DNA from: Arthrobotrys musiformis
Lineage: Eukaryota; Ascomycota; Orbiliomycetes; Orbiliales; Orbiliaceae
Length of the DNA stretch: 64,000 nucleotides
Direction: 5' to 3'
Assembly: GCA_036971715.1 (NCBI GenBank)
Contig: JAVHJL010000008.1
Coordinates: forward strand, 1,984,001 to 2,048,000
Shown piece after piece: positions 1-13,392 of the stretch. Under the pieces are notes generated by a model. It saw nothing but the letters and a program-made list of their open reading frames with translations, was not told the DNA's origin and did no database searches. A program made the position numbers and the translations under genes. Positions within the stretch are counted from its first letter, which is position 1. Each line of letters begins with the position of its first letter.

Positions 1-1334
1 TTGATATCCAGATAGAATAATACCCCCGATCCTACTTAAAGCGCCGGAACGCATGTGCAATCCCTTCCAGTGCGGAGTGCAGTAGTCTGCGCTTGCACTG
101 CACTGTGGCTTCCATAGGCCCGCTGCTAAATCCTATCGCATACCTGTCCAAAACTATAAATACTAAAATACTCCGATTTTAATACCAGCTAGTGTCTATA
201 CATCAAAAAGTAAAGAAATTTCAAGACCCGAGAGTGATGAGGTCATGATATCTAGATCCCAGTGACAATGTCAATCGATAACTATCCATCCAAACCCTTC
301 AACCTGATACTAGTTAGAACTCAAGAAAAACCCCGAGAAGATATATCCCATGTCCTACTTCATGTGAAAAACCCTTTCTTTCCCAAAACCAATCCCACGA
401 GCTCTCTAAAAAGGATCCTCCAGCGTCAAAAATTTTTTACCTGCCCGTAATTCACAGGACACAAACCCCCCCTCCAATCACAAAGCGGGGTTCCCACGCC
501 AGACCCCGGTTAGTTTCCATAACCGCCTTTAATTCCACTTTCGACCTTACAACACCAAAAAACGCGAAAATGACGCCCTGTGCCTTTTCGGTCGAAAAAA
601 ATTGGAATTAATTCCCTTTCGATCAAAAAGTGAAGGACGTGGATTTTTGTTGGACGTAAAACGGCGCGGAAGGTGAAACGTATTTCGGGTGTTTCGGGTT
701 CGGAGGTGTTTCAACTGTCTGTGGTCGATTATACTCATATACGTAGAGAGTAATACAGTGTATAGAATACAGAGTTATATTTAGAAGTAAGAGTAGATAG
801 TATTTGTATTGACTGTATACGTCGAATATCGCCGCGAGATCAATTGCAATTGCAAGAGGTAAGTTTAAAAACGCTAATCGAAACAGCAAAAGTAAAGACT
901 GTACTAAAGCAGAGTGTCCGCTTCATACCCCCCCCCCCCCCCCTCCATCATGTATAACTATACGACCAACTCCAGACCATTTAGATCCATCCATACGAAC
1001 AAATCCCGAACAAAAAGGAAAGAAAAGAAAAAGAAAGAAAAGAATATCCAGCCATTTCGATTCCTGAAACTCCAATCGGACTCCGCATGGCATGGAAGAT
1101 CCAACGGAATAGGGTTATCGGGATAAGTCCAGCTGATGTATGAGCTGGCAAAATTCACCCACCCATCCCGTCTTTTCCTATCGTATCGAGGTGTGCAGGG
1201 AAAGAAGGTCTCAGTATCACCCAATCCCACCTCGTCCTCCCCCGTCTCCGTCATGCAATGGTAGTTCATGCCGAGGACTGTCATGACGGCATAAACTGGA
1301 GGAGGAAGGGTTGGGAGGGAACTACAAGGCACCC
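1..1334. other. Intergenic, no supported gene
   Basis: I see no coding gene here. The stretch has weak short ORFs only. A run of 16 C residues lies at 928-943, and an A/G-rich stretch at about 1015-1045 lies just beyond the 3' end of the leftward glycosyltransferase-like gene, so it may be part of its 3' UTR. Confidence 0.6.
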
Positions 1335-3275
1335 TTACCACCTCATGCCGAACCAGTCGAAGTCTCCATCGATGTTCACCCAATGGCCTTTCTCGATTGC
1401 TGATTCCCACCTGTGATTCCATGCACGTTAGTAAATTAAGTTCCTTTCCCTTCTTCCAAATTAAAAAACCTGGAAGCCTGAATATTCTTAAAAAAAGAAA
1501 AAGTGTACTCACCCCATGCCTACGGCCAACATACGGCACATATCTCCATAATACCCACAGACCACCCAACCGTCTCTAGCCACCCTCAAAGCCTCAACTT
1601 GGACTCCAAAGTCGACCAAGTACGCCACCGCAGCAGCCTCCCTCTCCTCTCTTTCCATCTTATTCAGATCCTCGGCCCAGAACCCACCGGGCTGGCCCAC
1701 AGCCACACTCCTATCCTGCGCTCGAACACAAACACCGTTGCCCCCCGCGGTACACTTCTTGACCTCCTCGTCGTTGAAAACATCCGAGTCATCAGAAGAA
1801 ATGATCCTAACAGGCGGCTCAACCCACGGACGTGGGTAATCAGGGAGGAAGTAATCCTTAACCCATCGATCCTGCGTACCATCCCCCGCAGAGAGTCCCT
1901 GGATGACCTCACCGGGCATATTCAAGCTGACCTTCATGAACCTCTCGAGGGGTAGGTATCCCTTATGCCACTTCCACTCCCTGGCGGCACGATCACCGTG
2001 TCTGATTTGAACGGCGACGACGGTTTTGCTGGCTTCGACGCCGATGGAGTGGACTCGGTCCATGATTGTGGTTTGGAGATCACCTTTTAGGGGGATGGCC
2101 TCGTAGCCTGTTCTTAGGAGGTCAAAGATCTTATGTTGGCGCTTTTGTCCGACTTCCCGGGCGTCTTCGAATTGAGTCTCGAAGGCGTGACCGAAGGAGT
2201 CTTTGAATGTTGAGGGGGTTATGAGTCTGTGTGGAGTATTCCTGGGGCAGGGGAGACTCCTTGACATAGGCGGTGGGGTACACTTGTTCGTCGGTGGTGG
2301 GATATCAAAGTACTTGTTAATATCCCCATAAGCCCTATAACACCATTAGCCTCAATCCTCAATATAAAAAGAATCAGAATATAAAACTCACCACCTCCCC
2401 TTCCTCCCAACCACAAAAAACTCCCTCCCCTCCTTCATCGCAACAGCATAAGCCATCCAAAGCCCCATAACCATCTCCCCAACCCCTCCAACCCTCCCCT
2501 CCCAATCATCAACCACAAAAGTCAAAGTCTTCTCACACTCCCCATCCCCACCTTCCTCATCCCCCGAAATCTCCAACCCTTCGTACCCAACATCAACATC
2601 ATAATACCCCAAATGCGCCGCCATGGGCTTCCCACTCCTCCGTTCCGCAGCAGCCATGCTCTTCATCTCAACCGAATCACATAACGCTCTATACCACTCC
2701 CCCGGTAACGGATACGCATCCTCGTTCAACGGCATGGAAATAGCGTATCCCGTGCCATTACTAACCATCATAACCTCAGGTTGTCGGGTATACCCCCCTC
2801 TGCCCCTCTCCTCCACCAAATCTCGGAATAAATCGAATACACCAGCATCAGTATACTTCCCAGAGAAAAATACACTAATGATACCGCAGGAGAGGATCAC
2901 GCAGAACCCCACGACCCAGTAGAATACCACCCCCCACTTCTGACGCAGCCGTTTGAAGTGTTCCTCCCTCTCTCGCCTTATGAAGCGGTGTAGTGTGTAC
3001 TCATCGGCTGGGAGGTAGTTGGCGTAAATACACGGTTTTGCGGGTGAGGTGGGGGTGTATAATGTAGTCGAGTCGAAAATGACCGTACCGGCCGCCGAAC
3101 CGGGCGTAAGCGTTCTAGCGGAAATAGGAATCGGAGTGGGATATTTCTCCGAGTAGTAGGCGGAGACGGGTGTCTCTTCGATTGTGAAGTATGTAGGGGA
3201 TCTGGCGAGTTGGTAGTTACTCTGATACGGCGGGGGGAGGAGGAGCGTCAAGTTCTTCGGCGGACTTCGAGGCAT
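1335..3275 (-). CDS. Type II membrane glycosyltransferase-like protein (fucosyltransferase-like fold suspected)
   Basis: Three exons on the minus strand: 3275-2392, 2334-1513 and 1410-1335, giving 593 aa. Introns are 57 and 102 nt; the second has a TACTAAC branch site. The N-terminal ~110 residues are Pro/Thr/Tyr-rich and cytosolic, followed by one membrane helix (about 115-137) and a large lumenal domain, the layout of a Golgi type II enzyme. VQIRHGDRA at about 404-411 and RIISSDDSDVF at about 471-480 resemble the donor-binding Arg motif and the following acidic loop of alpha-1,6/O-fucosyltransferases. The last exon encodes only 25 residues, ending DFDWFGMRW. It lies 1.5 kb downstream of dscA on the same strand. 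The family assignment is inference from motifs; an uncharacterised fungal membrane protein is the alternative. The exon structure is more certain than the function. Confidence 0.7.
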
Positions 3276-4810
3276 CTTTTTTTATATTTATTTTAAAGGG
3301 GATTTTGGAATGAATGGATTTTTTATGGGAATCGATCCCGAGATACTTGTGTATATCGAGACTTCGATAACCTTATCGTAGGATTTTTAAGACAATTGAT
3401 ATCTTTATATAACCCACCCTCTTCGAAATTGTAACGAAATGATAGTAAAGAAAAGAAGAGGGAACCAGTCCGTAAGTAAAATTCAAACAAGCATATGAAG
3501 GATTTTTGTTCTTGTAATTAATTGCGTAGATGGGTCGTCCGGAATGAGGTTAAATCGACTACTCCAGCAGATGGAATTCCAAAACCAGCCCAGCCAGCTA
3601 TTTCCACAAGTTTGCAAATCAACCTTCAAAAAGGAGAGTTCAAATAAAATAAAAGAAAAAAGAATCACAAGCTCAAGCTGTCAAAGCTCCTGCTGCTGTA
3701 GGGAATGTGATAGTAATGCGAAAGGAATGCCCCGACCTCAAAAGAATCCAGGAACCAGTTCCCAAGGAAGATAATTGAAAGGAAAGTGGTGATGAAGAAG
3801 GGAACAAAGAATGAGGCAGGCCTTTTCCCTTAAAATGTATTGACATATTTTGGTAAACATCAAAACATCATCTGGCCCAGTTAGAACGCCAGTTAGAACC
3901 CAGTTAGAACAGGGGGGCCCTTTTGGTGACCCAGCCCTCCTTTTGCAGCCCGAGATGACTGACCGGCGTTTCAATGTGTTTTGGTTGGTGTAGAATCCCT
4001 GTCCGGCGAGCCACTCTTTTTTTCCCTTCCGCAGAACCATTGGAACAGCTTCTAATGAGCCCTCGCTAGCTATTTCCGGGTCTTGCAGGGTTTGAAACCA
4101 ACCGAACTGGTCGGCCGACACAGCCTGGATTCTACCTATCTCCAAAAGGTCTTGAAGGGTATACTAGAAGGTCTGGGCGACGAAAGGTACCGTTTGCAGA
4201 CGGTCTGCGGTGAATCACCTCGAAAACCCTTCCAGACCGTTCATGCTAGGACTCTTAAGCCAGGAAGGATTAGACGGCTCCATAAACAGAACCGTCCACA
4301 TACTACATAAGTAGGTACTAGCTTATGTATGTATCTGCTGCGGTTTGTATACACACTAACCCGCAATCCTCCTAAATATACCCAAACCGACCATACAATC
4401 TGCAGCAATCGAATCATCTGGTAATCGATAGATGCACTGACGGGAATACTAACTAACCCCCCCCTGTTTCGAAAGCGAAGTCCCATTCCCGCCCCACCGA
4501 CCGCTTGGAATTTCCTGATAATCTTCAATTGACTTGCATACCGTGGCCAAGGTATTCACACCCACAAGGAACGTGCAGCGTGAAGGTTTCAGGATTTTAA
4601 AATAATTCATCGTAGTTTGCAATATCGGATCATATCATGTCATGTCATGTCATTTTTGTAAACTGGCAACGCCTGCAGTGTATAACTATAACAAACAGAA
4701 AGAAAACTACTAGTAGAAATGTCAAATATACCGTAAAGCAGACGTTCCTTACCCGTAAGGATTATAATAGACAACAGTGAGAAATATATATACACAAACC
4801 CCCAATACCC
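3276..4810. other. Intergenic, no supported gene
   Basis: No convincing gene. A minus-strand ORF at 3738-4145 has no recognisable domain. A small tandem repeat lies at 3876-3910 and a CATGT microsatellite at about 4635-4652. The span covers the promoter of the glycosyltransferase-like gene and the 3' flank of dscA. Confidence 0.55.
3876..3910 (+). repeat. Tandem repeat, three copies of ~12 nt
   Basis: Three near-identical units of the form SCCAGTTAGAAC stand head to tail in an otherwise unremarkable intergenic stretch. Confidence 0.8.
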
Positions 4811-7385
4811 TCAAATCGGCGGCAAAGTATTCCTACCAAAATCACAAATAGTTAGCCCCAAGAACATAAACAATAAAGTAAAAGTCGTGGATATAGAAAG
4901 AACATACCTGCAAATGGGACATTGCAACCTAACCCTCATCCACCCTTCCAAACACCCAGAGTGGAAAACATGCCGACACGGCGTAACCATATAACTCCTC
5001 CGCCCAACATACACCCCCTGCCCCAATAACCCCCCCACAACCCCTCCACCATCCCCGCCATCCCCACTGACATGATCCCCGCCTTGCTGTCCATTCGAAG
5101 GAACCACAGGTACCTCAACGCTCTGCATACAAATAGCACAATCGAACACCCTCATCCCCTTCCTCCCCCCTCCGGTACCACCATACCCACCACTCCCCCC
5201 TTCCTTCGTAGCAGTAGGACTAACCGGACTACCCCCCTCGCCCAAAAGCGCCCTCTCAAGATCATCAGCCGGTAAGATGGGATAATAATCATAAGCCGGC
5301 GGGAACCATCCATCCGGCACCAAAAACCTCGGCCCCAAAAGCTCCTGCACCCCCAACATCCAAATCTGACACCACACCCACCCCACGCTCGCCCAACAGA
5401 TCCACTTCACGGGCCGCGAGAACGCAATATTCTCCGAATACCCGTAGAAGTATAATACAGCTATCAACCTGCACGTGGATATCCCAAATACGAATTCCCA
5501 CTTCAGACCCTTGCGGCAATTACGGTAGGTGTTACGGTATATCTGCGGCACCCAGAATGAGAGCGATAGGAATAATGCGATGCGCTGGATGAGGTTGCGG
5601 AGGAACAATGGTAAGGAGATGGAGTAGATCAGTAGGAACCCCGTGATTACGAGGAACATGTAGAATCTAGTAATTATCGAAGAGAAGTCCTGACGAATAG
5701 TGGTGGCGGGCGGAGGGGTAGTATTTATTGGCGTAGGATCCGTCCGTGCCGTGGCAGGGGGTGGGAGGGTACCCGTCGCTGACGCCCGTGCAGCTGCAGC
5801 CTCTGCGGCAGCTGCCGCTGGAGAGCGCTGTGGGGGGGATGCTTGCACTTGTGCTGCCCGTCGCTCAGGGAGTTGGACTCGGTATATCATGAGCATGTAT
5901 CTGATTCCGAAGAATCCGGCTAGGACGGTGCAAAAGAACGCGGCGGCGACGAGGGCGAGAGAGCTACGCTCCACTAGTGTGGCGGTTACGATGAATATTA
6001 TGACAACGTAGCCGTCAAGAAGAGAAATAATCCCAATCGTCCAGAAAGAAACGCGAGATAGCGTCGAGGGGGTCGATGATTCCTTCATTTGGCGAACCAT
6101 AAAATAGATCTCAAAGGCAACGATAAGACAAGCGTTCAAAGCAAAGTTGGAAACTTTGTCAAAGTATGATTCCAATTTTAACCCCGTCGCAGCTTCCGTC
6201 GATAGAACGAAGGAACAATCCGGAGAGTATATTATGGCCGATCCCACAAGTGATGGTGGGGATATAGGAACGTATTCGCCGGTTTTGTGGCGGAGTTCAC
6301 GTTCAATAGTATCTACGATACTTTGCTGCGAGAGCTCTGCGAACCAAGATGCGTCCGGGTGCATTTTGATCGGGTGCACCTGGAGATACACGATGAACTC
6401 ACATTGGAGCGGGGGTGCTCCAATATATTGCTCGTCGACGGGGATCCATGGTGGATATTCGTCCCCAGATTCGAGGTGCTCTTCGATTTGCTGGGATAAG
6501 GACTCGTTTAGAGGTTTCTTAATTAGATTGTAGGTTGTATTAGACGGTGTTAGATGCGGCAACCCAAACACTCCGGCGAACCTATTGTCAAAAACAATTA
6601 GATATCTTATGATATATAAGATTTAAAATGGTTGGCTCTTACTTGTTGCTATTGGTGGCGCCGATGAGGAGGCCAGACTCTACGAAGTGGACGCCATGCA
6701 TCCTAACATCAACCGACTGGCCCTCCACACGGCCGCCCCATTCATTATAGAGTTCCATATTCATTGAAACGGTTTGTACGACTCCTCGCAGTTCCTCAAA
6801 ATGCTTCTTAGGCTGCCGTTCCTTCACAATCATCCAAAACCGACCCCTATTAGTAGTGACGTTCCGCTGGTACGTTTCATTGATCGTAGGGCGGTGGAGG
6901 CCCGGGACATCAAGACGAGTCCAGTCGCCATTCAGCATGCCCGTGATGTTCCGATACATCGGTGATTCGGATCCTTCGAGCGGATTAGGTTCAGCTCGTT
7001 CGTATTCCATAGGCGATGGTGTATCTTCGCCATCAGCGTCCGCATCGGCAGCTCCGAGATCCCTCTTGACTGCAGTATCCTCGAGGATGTTCCGTACCGG
7101 TGGAGGTCCATCGTCTGCCTTTGCCCGGTTAAAGACATCATCTATCATATGACTGACCCTCGTCCGTACCATTCCCATGCCCTCCGGACTCCACCACCCA
7201 TCCGCAAAGCCGGTCAAGTTCCCAACATTCCCATACGTCGAGTTCTGAAGTTCCCCTAGCCATCTCTGCTCCTCTGCAACGATATCCTTGATGCTGTAGT
7301 CCCGGTTGGACACATTCGCCGTATTGTCGGGAGAGAGGATGAGGATGAGGATTATAACCCCGAGAAATATACGAGAGGCCTCCAT
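4811..7385 (-). CDS. dscA: DSC E3 ubiquitin ligase complex subunit A (Tul1/Dsc1 family)
   Basis: Three exons: 7385-6643, 6581-4908 and 4832-4811, giving 812 aa, normal for the family. The product is the RING E3 of the Golgi/ER DSC complex, which ubiquitinates membrane proteins and in many fungi starts cleavage of the SREBP sterol/hypoxia regulator. Visible: a signal/anchor helix (~5-23), a lumenal N-terminal half with several N-glycosylation sites, a block of membrane helices, and a C-terminal RING at about 729-806 (CAIC, CRHVFHSGC, CPIC) with a Gly-rich insert between the first and second zinc pairs. The last exon is only 22 nt; reading through instead would add a hydrophobic tail. The spliced tail CPICRNTLPPI matches the usual short C-terminus. 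Divergent from nur1 across 687 bp. Confidence 0.93.
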
Positions 7386-8072
7386 GGCTGTGGTGCATGC
7401 GTCTGCCTGTCGTCTGTCCTTACGCCTTTATATGGGGTCGAGTGCTCCAGTGGGGGCTACCACATGACGAGTCCCGCGTTATGTAATGCCTGCCCAATCC
7501 GCGAGTGCGCCGGCAGCCTCCTTGGATTGCCCTCGAGACTACAGTCCCCAAGCCTATAGCCTGCAGCTTGCCTAGCGGTTAGTCTAGTCGCATGGTGCTT
7601 CCGGAGAAGCGTCGTCTGTAGTCTGCAGTGTGGAGCGCTGTGGTTCCAGGTTCCAGCGGTCACATGGAGAAGAGCGAGCTTACTTTGTATGTGCTTCTTG
7701 AATTTGTGCGGTTTTGGTGGAGCTGCCTTCCTTTTCAACAGGGTGTTTGGCGGGCACTCGGTTGTCATGTAAACAAAGGCCAACCCGTTTTGCTGCAACA
7801 ACGCGCTGTGCCACCAAAACTTTCTTTCTTTCACGACTTCAACTTCGACTCCAACAACAACTTCGACCTCGACATCATCTTCTCTTCCCATCGCCGGCAT
7901 CCCATCGTCACCACCATCTCCCGATAGCTTCACGACCATACCGCACCGCGTCGCATCGACCGCAGCTACCGATTCGTACGCATCACCGCTTGTTCTGCCA
8001 AGTGGACCCTTCTCGAATACCAGATTTCCACTAGGGCTTCTCGCAGCCTGACTGCTTGAAGATTCGACCAAA
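7386..8072. promoter_or_regulatory. Divergent promoter region dscA / nur1
   Basis: 687 bp between the two start codons of oppositely transcribed genes, so both promoters must lie here. I cannot point to a clear TATA box or factor site. A long minus-strand ORF crosses the region but shows no domain. Confidence 0.6.
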
Positions 8073-9670
8073 ATGCCTATCAAGGGAATCGCACCGGAGA
8101 GTACCAGGTACCACAGGATGGTACGCCGGAAGACGTTTGGCGAGCGTATCGCCAGCTTCTTGAACCCGATGGACAACTGGCTTGCCATCAGTCTCCTCTT
8201 CGAGGAGTTCGACTGGGACGGGTTCGGAGAGTCGGTTGCTCTACCAGTGAGCATCGCTCTCAACGTTGCCTTGATCATTTTCAGGGCATCGTCGAACACT
8301 TCGGGAGGGTGGAGGAGATCGTCTCCTCTCGAGGACGTCCTTCGGGACCCCTCGATCCCATACACTCCCCAGACCACTTCGTGGTGGGGATACCTGGTAC
8401 GTTTTCGATCTATGGCTTCGACAACTCGACTTTTCATTCCCATGATGTCATAGGCTAACATAACTTTTTCTTTGTTGTGCAGTTCAATATCCTAGCCTAC
8501 GGGCTTTTCATGTTCTCTGCCTTCAACACCGTCTACACACTCAACCGGACCCGCCCGTACAGGAACTTCGAGCAGTCTGTCCATGGACAGGCGCCGACGC
8601 CGTCCGCCCGCCGCGTCAGGGTGTTCTCACCCACCAACCAGTACACTCCGGTCAAGATGTTCAAGTCGGTGTTCCCAGATTTGGGATACAAACAGGATCC
8701 TCCAATCCGTGATAGTGTCACGGAGGAGGAGGTCTGGGAGATCCCAAAGTGGGATTACACCAAGTTCAACCTGTCCCTCTCCGCCTACTTCTCCCCTCTC
8801 CACTGTGTCGTCATCTTCTGCCTTCTCCCATACACTCCTCCAAAGACTGGGGGGCTGTTTGGTGACATCCCCTCGACAAACTACTCTGCCTCTTGGATGG
8901 CCGTGATCTGGCATATTACATTGATCAACGTCCTCCTTTCGGTCTATCTCCACTTGTTCTTTACGGCTTTCAAGACCCAAAGCGCCGACGACAAATACAT
9001 CCACGGACAGGTACTCCAAGAGTATAGCAGGAAGTTTGTCCAGCCCAGAGTCAACCCTAAAATGCGCGACGCCGGTACGAGCATGGATAACGGTGGATAC
9101 GCGGTATCTACCCCAGCGGAACACAAATCTGGTTTCAAGACTCGGCCACATCCCGCCTACGAGGGCTACGGCCCACAGGAAACTGAATCGGAGAGGAAGG
9201 CGAGGGAAGAAAGGGAAAGGACAGAGCGACGGAAGACCGGAGGGTTGTTCAGCCAATTCATGACTTCGACTCCAACCAAGGCTACAACGACTGCCGCCAC
9301 GGGAACATCCACCAGGAAGCCAAACGGCACCACTGGAGGTATATTTGGACAAGAGAAGAAGATGCCCGCCTGGACCCCCCAACGACTCAACGCCGCGGGA
9401 GTACCCGTTACTGATTCACGACAGAGCTTTGGAATTCCAGGAGCCGGTGTCCCTCGCGCTGTCAACGCAGGAACAAGTACGAGCAGCCGACAAAGCTACG
9501 CTGGAGGGGAACTAATGACCCCAGCTCGCAGAGTGGCCGCCAGTAACGCTGGTCTAGCAACGGCACCTAGAAGTGTGTCGAAGGCTGGAAAGAATGGAAA
9601 TGTGTGGGGCGGAGGGGTTGATTATGGTGTTCCGAGTCCTATGAAGAGGACCAGTCGTCGTGGTTTGTGA
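8073..9670 (+). CDS. nur1: Nuclear rim protein 1 (Nur1, DUF2418 family)
   Basis: Two exons, 8073-8396 and 8483-9670, give 503 aa; the intron is 86 nt and phase 0. Nur1 is an inner nuclear membrane protein that in yeast works with Lrs4/Csm1 and heterochromatin factors to tether repeats to the nuclear rim. The N-terminus (VRRKTFGERIASFLNPMDN, then an acidic WDGF segment) is the typical family start. Four hydrophobic segments follow, around LPVSIALNVALIIF, FNILAYGLFMFSAF, LHCVVIFCLLPY and WMAVIWHITLINVLLSVYL. Between them is the conserved NRTRPYRNFEQSV stretch with a nearby TPSARRVRVFSP basic segment. The C-terminal ~220 residues are basic, Ser/Thr/Gly-rich and probably disordered, ending in PMKRTSRRGL. 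The start codon is set by the conserved N-terminal block. Confidence 0.92.
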
Positions 9671-10393
9671 GGATGAGCATCCCCTCTGAATTTCTTTGTG
9701 AACATATTATTATCGCTCGTCTCGGTCTCCATACCCGCTACTCAAATCCTTGCTCCTTGCGCTATCAGGGACCCGGGGCTCTTATCCGAATCGTCTATTC
9801 ATTCGTCTCTCTTGTCACAACGTATGTCACTGCCACACTTACTGGCTGGCCTCTATTAGACGTTGTTATCGAATTATTCTGCCCACATCCGCCTCTTCCG
9901 TATCGAAGTCTTACCACCACCATCCCATGATGGCATCACGGCCGAATTCCTTTAAGAGCTGGAGTATCCGAGCGAGCTACACTTTTAACTGTCCATACTT
10001 TCCCCCCCCTCTGTTTTTCTCTGTTTTCTAGCGATGTATAATACTAGACTGTGCGGCTCGGCGTTATTGTTTGCTTTCACCTTTACCGAATGGCATGGCG
10101 TTTACCATTACTTCATGCGAAATTAATGTGTATTATTGGATTATGGAATACAGTGGAGGAAAAGAATACACGTTTTGTTAATGATATACTATTTCCTTTA
10201 AGTGATGTGAAAATCAATTATATATTCTGCTAACATGCCACCGAGAACGAGATATGAAACTAGGTAATCGCTAATGGTATAACATGAAAAGGTCTAAATA
10301 AGCCAATCCTCCCAGACATAATTCTATATAAATGCAAAACAAATACGTAACCCGAACATATCAATAAACAAAAGGTAAACTACAAAAAATATA
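9671..10393. other. Convergent 3' intergenic region
   Basis: Space between the 3' ends of nur1 and the Zn2Cys6 regulator. It is AT-rich toward 10.1-10.4 kb and has no gene; it probably holds both 3' UTRs and polyadenylation sites. Confidence 0.6.
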
Positions 10394-13392
10394 TCATTGA
10401 CCGTTATTCCCCCTTCTCAATCTCTCCAACAAGTCGCCAGAGTCCTCGCCGGGGCCTGGGGGGATGGTCGCCCATAACGTCGTATCGGGATCGGGGAAAT
10501 GTGTCCCGTAGCTGGTGAAAGAAAAATCTTGAAAGTCCTCCGGTCTCATGTTTACCGCTGCCGCAACGGCGAGGTCTATATCTGTTGCATCTAGGAAACT
10601 AGCGTCGATGTTGATACCCGGTGCCGGGGCGGTGGTTACCGGCGGACTCGTAGTGCGTGATCTTGAGCCCGAGCTCGATCTCGCTGCGGTGGTGGTTAGA
10701 CCCGTGATATCTGGTGATGTGGTCGACATTATGAATTCCGGGGAGTTTCCGGACGTTGAAGTGGGATTTGACCGTGGAACTGAGGAGATTGATGGAGATG
10801 GGAGTTGAGATCTCTGTTGCTGCTGGGTCATAGCTGCCGCCGTGGCGGTTCTCCAGGCTGAGAAGCTGATGTTATTCGAGAAATCGAAGTTTGCGGCGTT
10901 GGAGTAGTCGCCTGCGAGGTTGTATGCGACCGCGGGGGAGGCTCCTATTCCGAAGCCATCGAAGACGGAGGTATCTTCTTGGGTTCCTAGGGTTTGAGGC
11001 GGCGATGCGGGTTCGTCGAGGATTCTCCAGTCTTCCAGTCGCGCGATGACTTTCTTGACTTGTCTTTTCACTTCTTTCAGCCTTCTTGCGCTGTTCAGTT
11101 TATCGTATTTTGCAGCTTTTAGTAGTGCTTTTGCGACCTCGCGCAGTCGGCTTCTGTGGGCTAGGACCACCTGGCTCTCCTGCCAGCTACCTTTATCCAC
11201 ACATCCGATGAAGTACTCCAACGCCCGTCCGCAGGCGTCGATGCCGAGTAACATCATATTCGCCATCGCGATATCCGTGGTTTCAGGCGGTAGCATAGCC
11301 CTCGAGAAAACCCACTTATCATCCCCCGGCGCATCCTTATTCTCGGACTCAAATTTATCCAACGCCCCGAGCAGGAACTCCGACGTCTCCAGGAATTTAA
11401 CCATAGTATCCAACGTAACGCTCCAATCGTCCTCTTCCACCACGTTCGGGAAGAGTAAGTGGATCATGATGACGTAGTATAATACCACAGGTACCGAATG
11501 TGCCGTGGTGTTCAAATTGTTCGTTTCCTTCTTCGCTTCCACGGAGCGGACTGCTTCTTCCAGAACCTTTCTGATGCGTAGGCAGAGGAGCGGGATGTTT
11601 TGGTTGTTTATGCCTTTTAGTCTGTGGACTGAGATCCAGAATGTATCGTCTTTATTCGACTCCTCGAGCGCGGTGGAGATGTTGCGAGGGTAGAGGGCGT
11701 AGATGTGAGAGCACGTTGATGTGACGTTTCTCAACGCCCACCAGGATTTGATCATATACTCCTGCCTACGGCGGGCGGATAAATTCCCACTCCGTTCATC
11801 CAGCTCCGCTACCTTTGAAAACCGTCTGTCGGAGGGTAGTGACTCGCTCGCGAGGGGTACGGCGGGGAGGAAATCGGCGAACGGGGTGTCGAATTGCATG
11901 AACCCCCAAAGCGTCAGCAGCGACAACACGCAGTTTATATTTTTCAATAACTCAGTCTCGACTTCTCCTATATCCACGCCATTTATCATCCCTTGCCCCG
12001 TGATGGGTTTGTCGTTTAGCTGGATTAGAGTTCTATTCGTCCCCGCGCAGGCGAGGCTGGCGAATGCGGTTCCGCGACGACCCTTGCCGATGCAGAAGTT
12101 GTGCCAGGCGAGGAGGAGGCAGGATTGCATTACCGATAAGGAGAATTTGTCTTCCTTCCTCACACCCATTAAAGCGCAAGCGTACTCGAAGAATGGTTCC
12201 CCCGCGTTAGAACCTATACGCCCGTCACCGATGTATAGCGCATCACCGACCATGAGATTCAGAAGTATCTCATCATGCTTTCCATCGCGGAATTGTCTGA
12301 GGAAAAGCGTTTTTGAAGCAATACTGCTCAACGGGTGAAGACTAAACCAACTTTCGATCATTTGCACAATCTGATGTTGTTCGAACCTCGCCAGCGGACT
12401 AGGTTTCTGAGCTGCGCTCCCGTTCAGAACGGAAGACGAAAACATCTTGGGACTCGTATCCGCCAAACAACTCTTCACGTAAAACTTCCCCGGCGAGTCC
12501 TCGAGGTGCTGACATCCGAGTCTTCCGTACATAATTGCCACCATCTCCACTACTTCCTGCGCCATGAATGTTAAAACTCCGTCGTAGGACATGACGGGAG
12601 CTCGATACTGAACTTCCATCATATCGGCCGGTGGGCTCGAAATATCCGAACTCGGCGAATTAGAGTTCTTATCAGATAAATCACGACGCTGAAACGTCGC
12701 AGGAGTCTTCGATTCATCGATCTCTTTCATCTTCAATCCAAAGGTGGATATAGCACGAAGGTAAGGGTTTTCAGGTGGTGGAGCATCATCTCCTACAAAC
12801 TCCTGGCGGAAGAATAAGTCGATATCTTGAGCGATGGTATTGTTTGGATTCCATGATATGAATGGCCGAAGACGGGTCCAGCTCTCGACTGTCTTGGAGG
12901 AAAGGAATGAAGTTTCCCGCTGGAAGTCTGAAGTTGAATATGCATGTTCGCATTTGAAGCCTCCGGTGGGTTGTGTTGAAGGCGTTGTAGTTTCAAGAGC
13001 CTCGTTTTCCTGTTGGGCACGTTGTTAGTAAGAAAACGTGGGCTGGTTTCGCTAAGAAAACATCAAGCACAAACTCGTCAAACCAGCACGATTGCGCCCT
13101 CAAACAAGAACAATAAAAATATTAAAATAACAAGGAAATAATTAAAAATAAAAGTAAAAACAAGACAAATAGTATGTACCTTGATCGTTGCCTGCATTAG
13201 TGCAGCCGCCCGTGCAGCCGCAGAGGCAGATACCCTACGAGGCCTTCCCTTCGCAGACTCCGGAGCATAAACACAGTCCAGGTTTCGCTCCGTGCAGGCC
13301 TCACATCTCGCCGTCCCGGAGCATTTTATCTTCCTTGCACGACAGAACTGGCAGCTTTTGCGGATGGTTACTTGTCTCCCGTGCGATGACAT
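10394..13392 (-). CDS. Zn2Cys6 fungal transcription factor
   Basis: Two exons, 13392-13180 and 13009-10394, give 942 aa; the intron is 170 nt and phase 0 with a CTAAC branch site. The N-terminal binuclear zinc cluster is complete: Cys at 14, 17, 24, 30, 33 and 40, spaced CX2CX6CX5CX2CX6C, followed by a basic linker (KGRPRR). An Ala-rich helix ends exon 1. The central region (about 170-500) is a helical fungal-specific regulatory domain, with MYGRLGCQHLEDSPGKFYV and a long segment around a free Arg/Asp-rich stretch. The C-terminus is Gln/Ser/Thr/Pro-rich with an acidic end, as in activation domains. This is a DNA-binding nuclear regulator; its target pathway cannot be read from sequence. The nearest downstream genes are housekeeping genes, so a cluster-specific role is not indicated. 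Confidence 0.9.

Noticed and set aside
3738..4145. 135-aa minus-strand frame containing the ~12-nt tandem repeat
   Set aside because: No domain; part of the coding potential is produced by the repeat itself.
7457..8461. 334-aa minus-strand frame across the dscA/nur1 promoter and nur1 exon 1
   Set aside because: It is antisense to the conserved first exon of nur1, has no domain, and is low-complexity in its middle.
8627..9382. 251-aa minus-strand frame
   Set aside because: Fully antisense to the nur1 second exon, with no recognisable domain.
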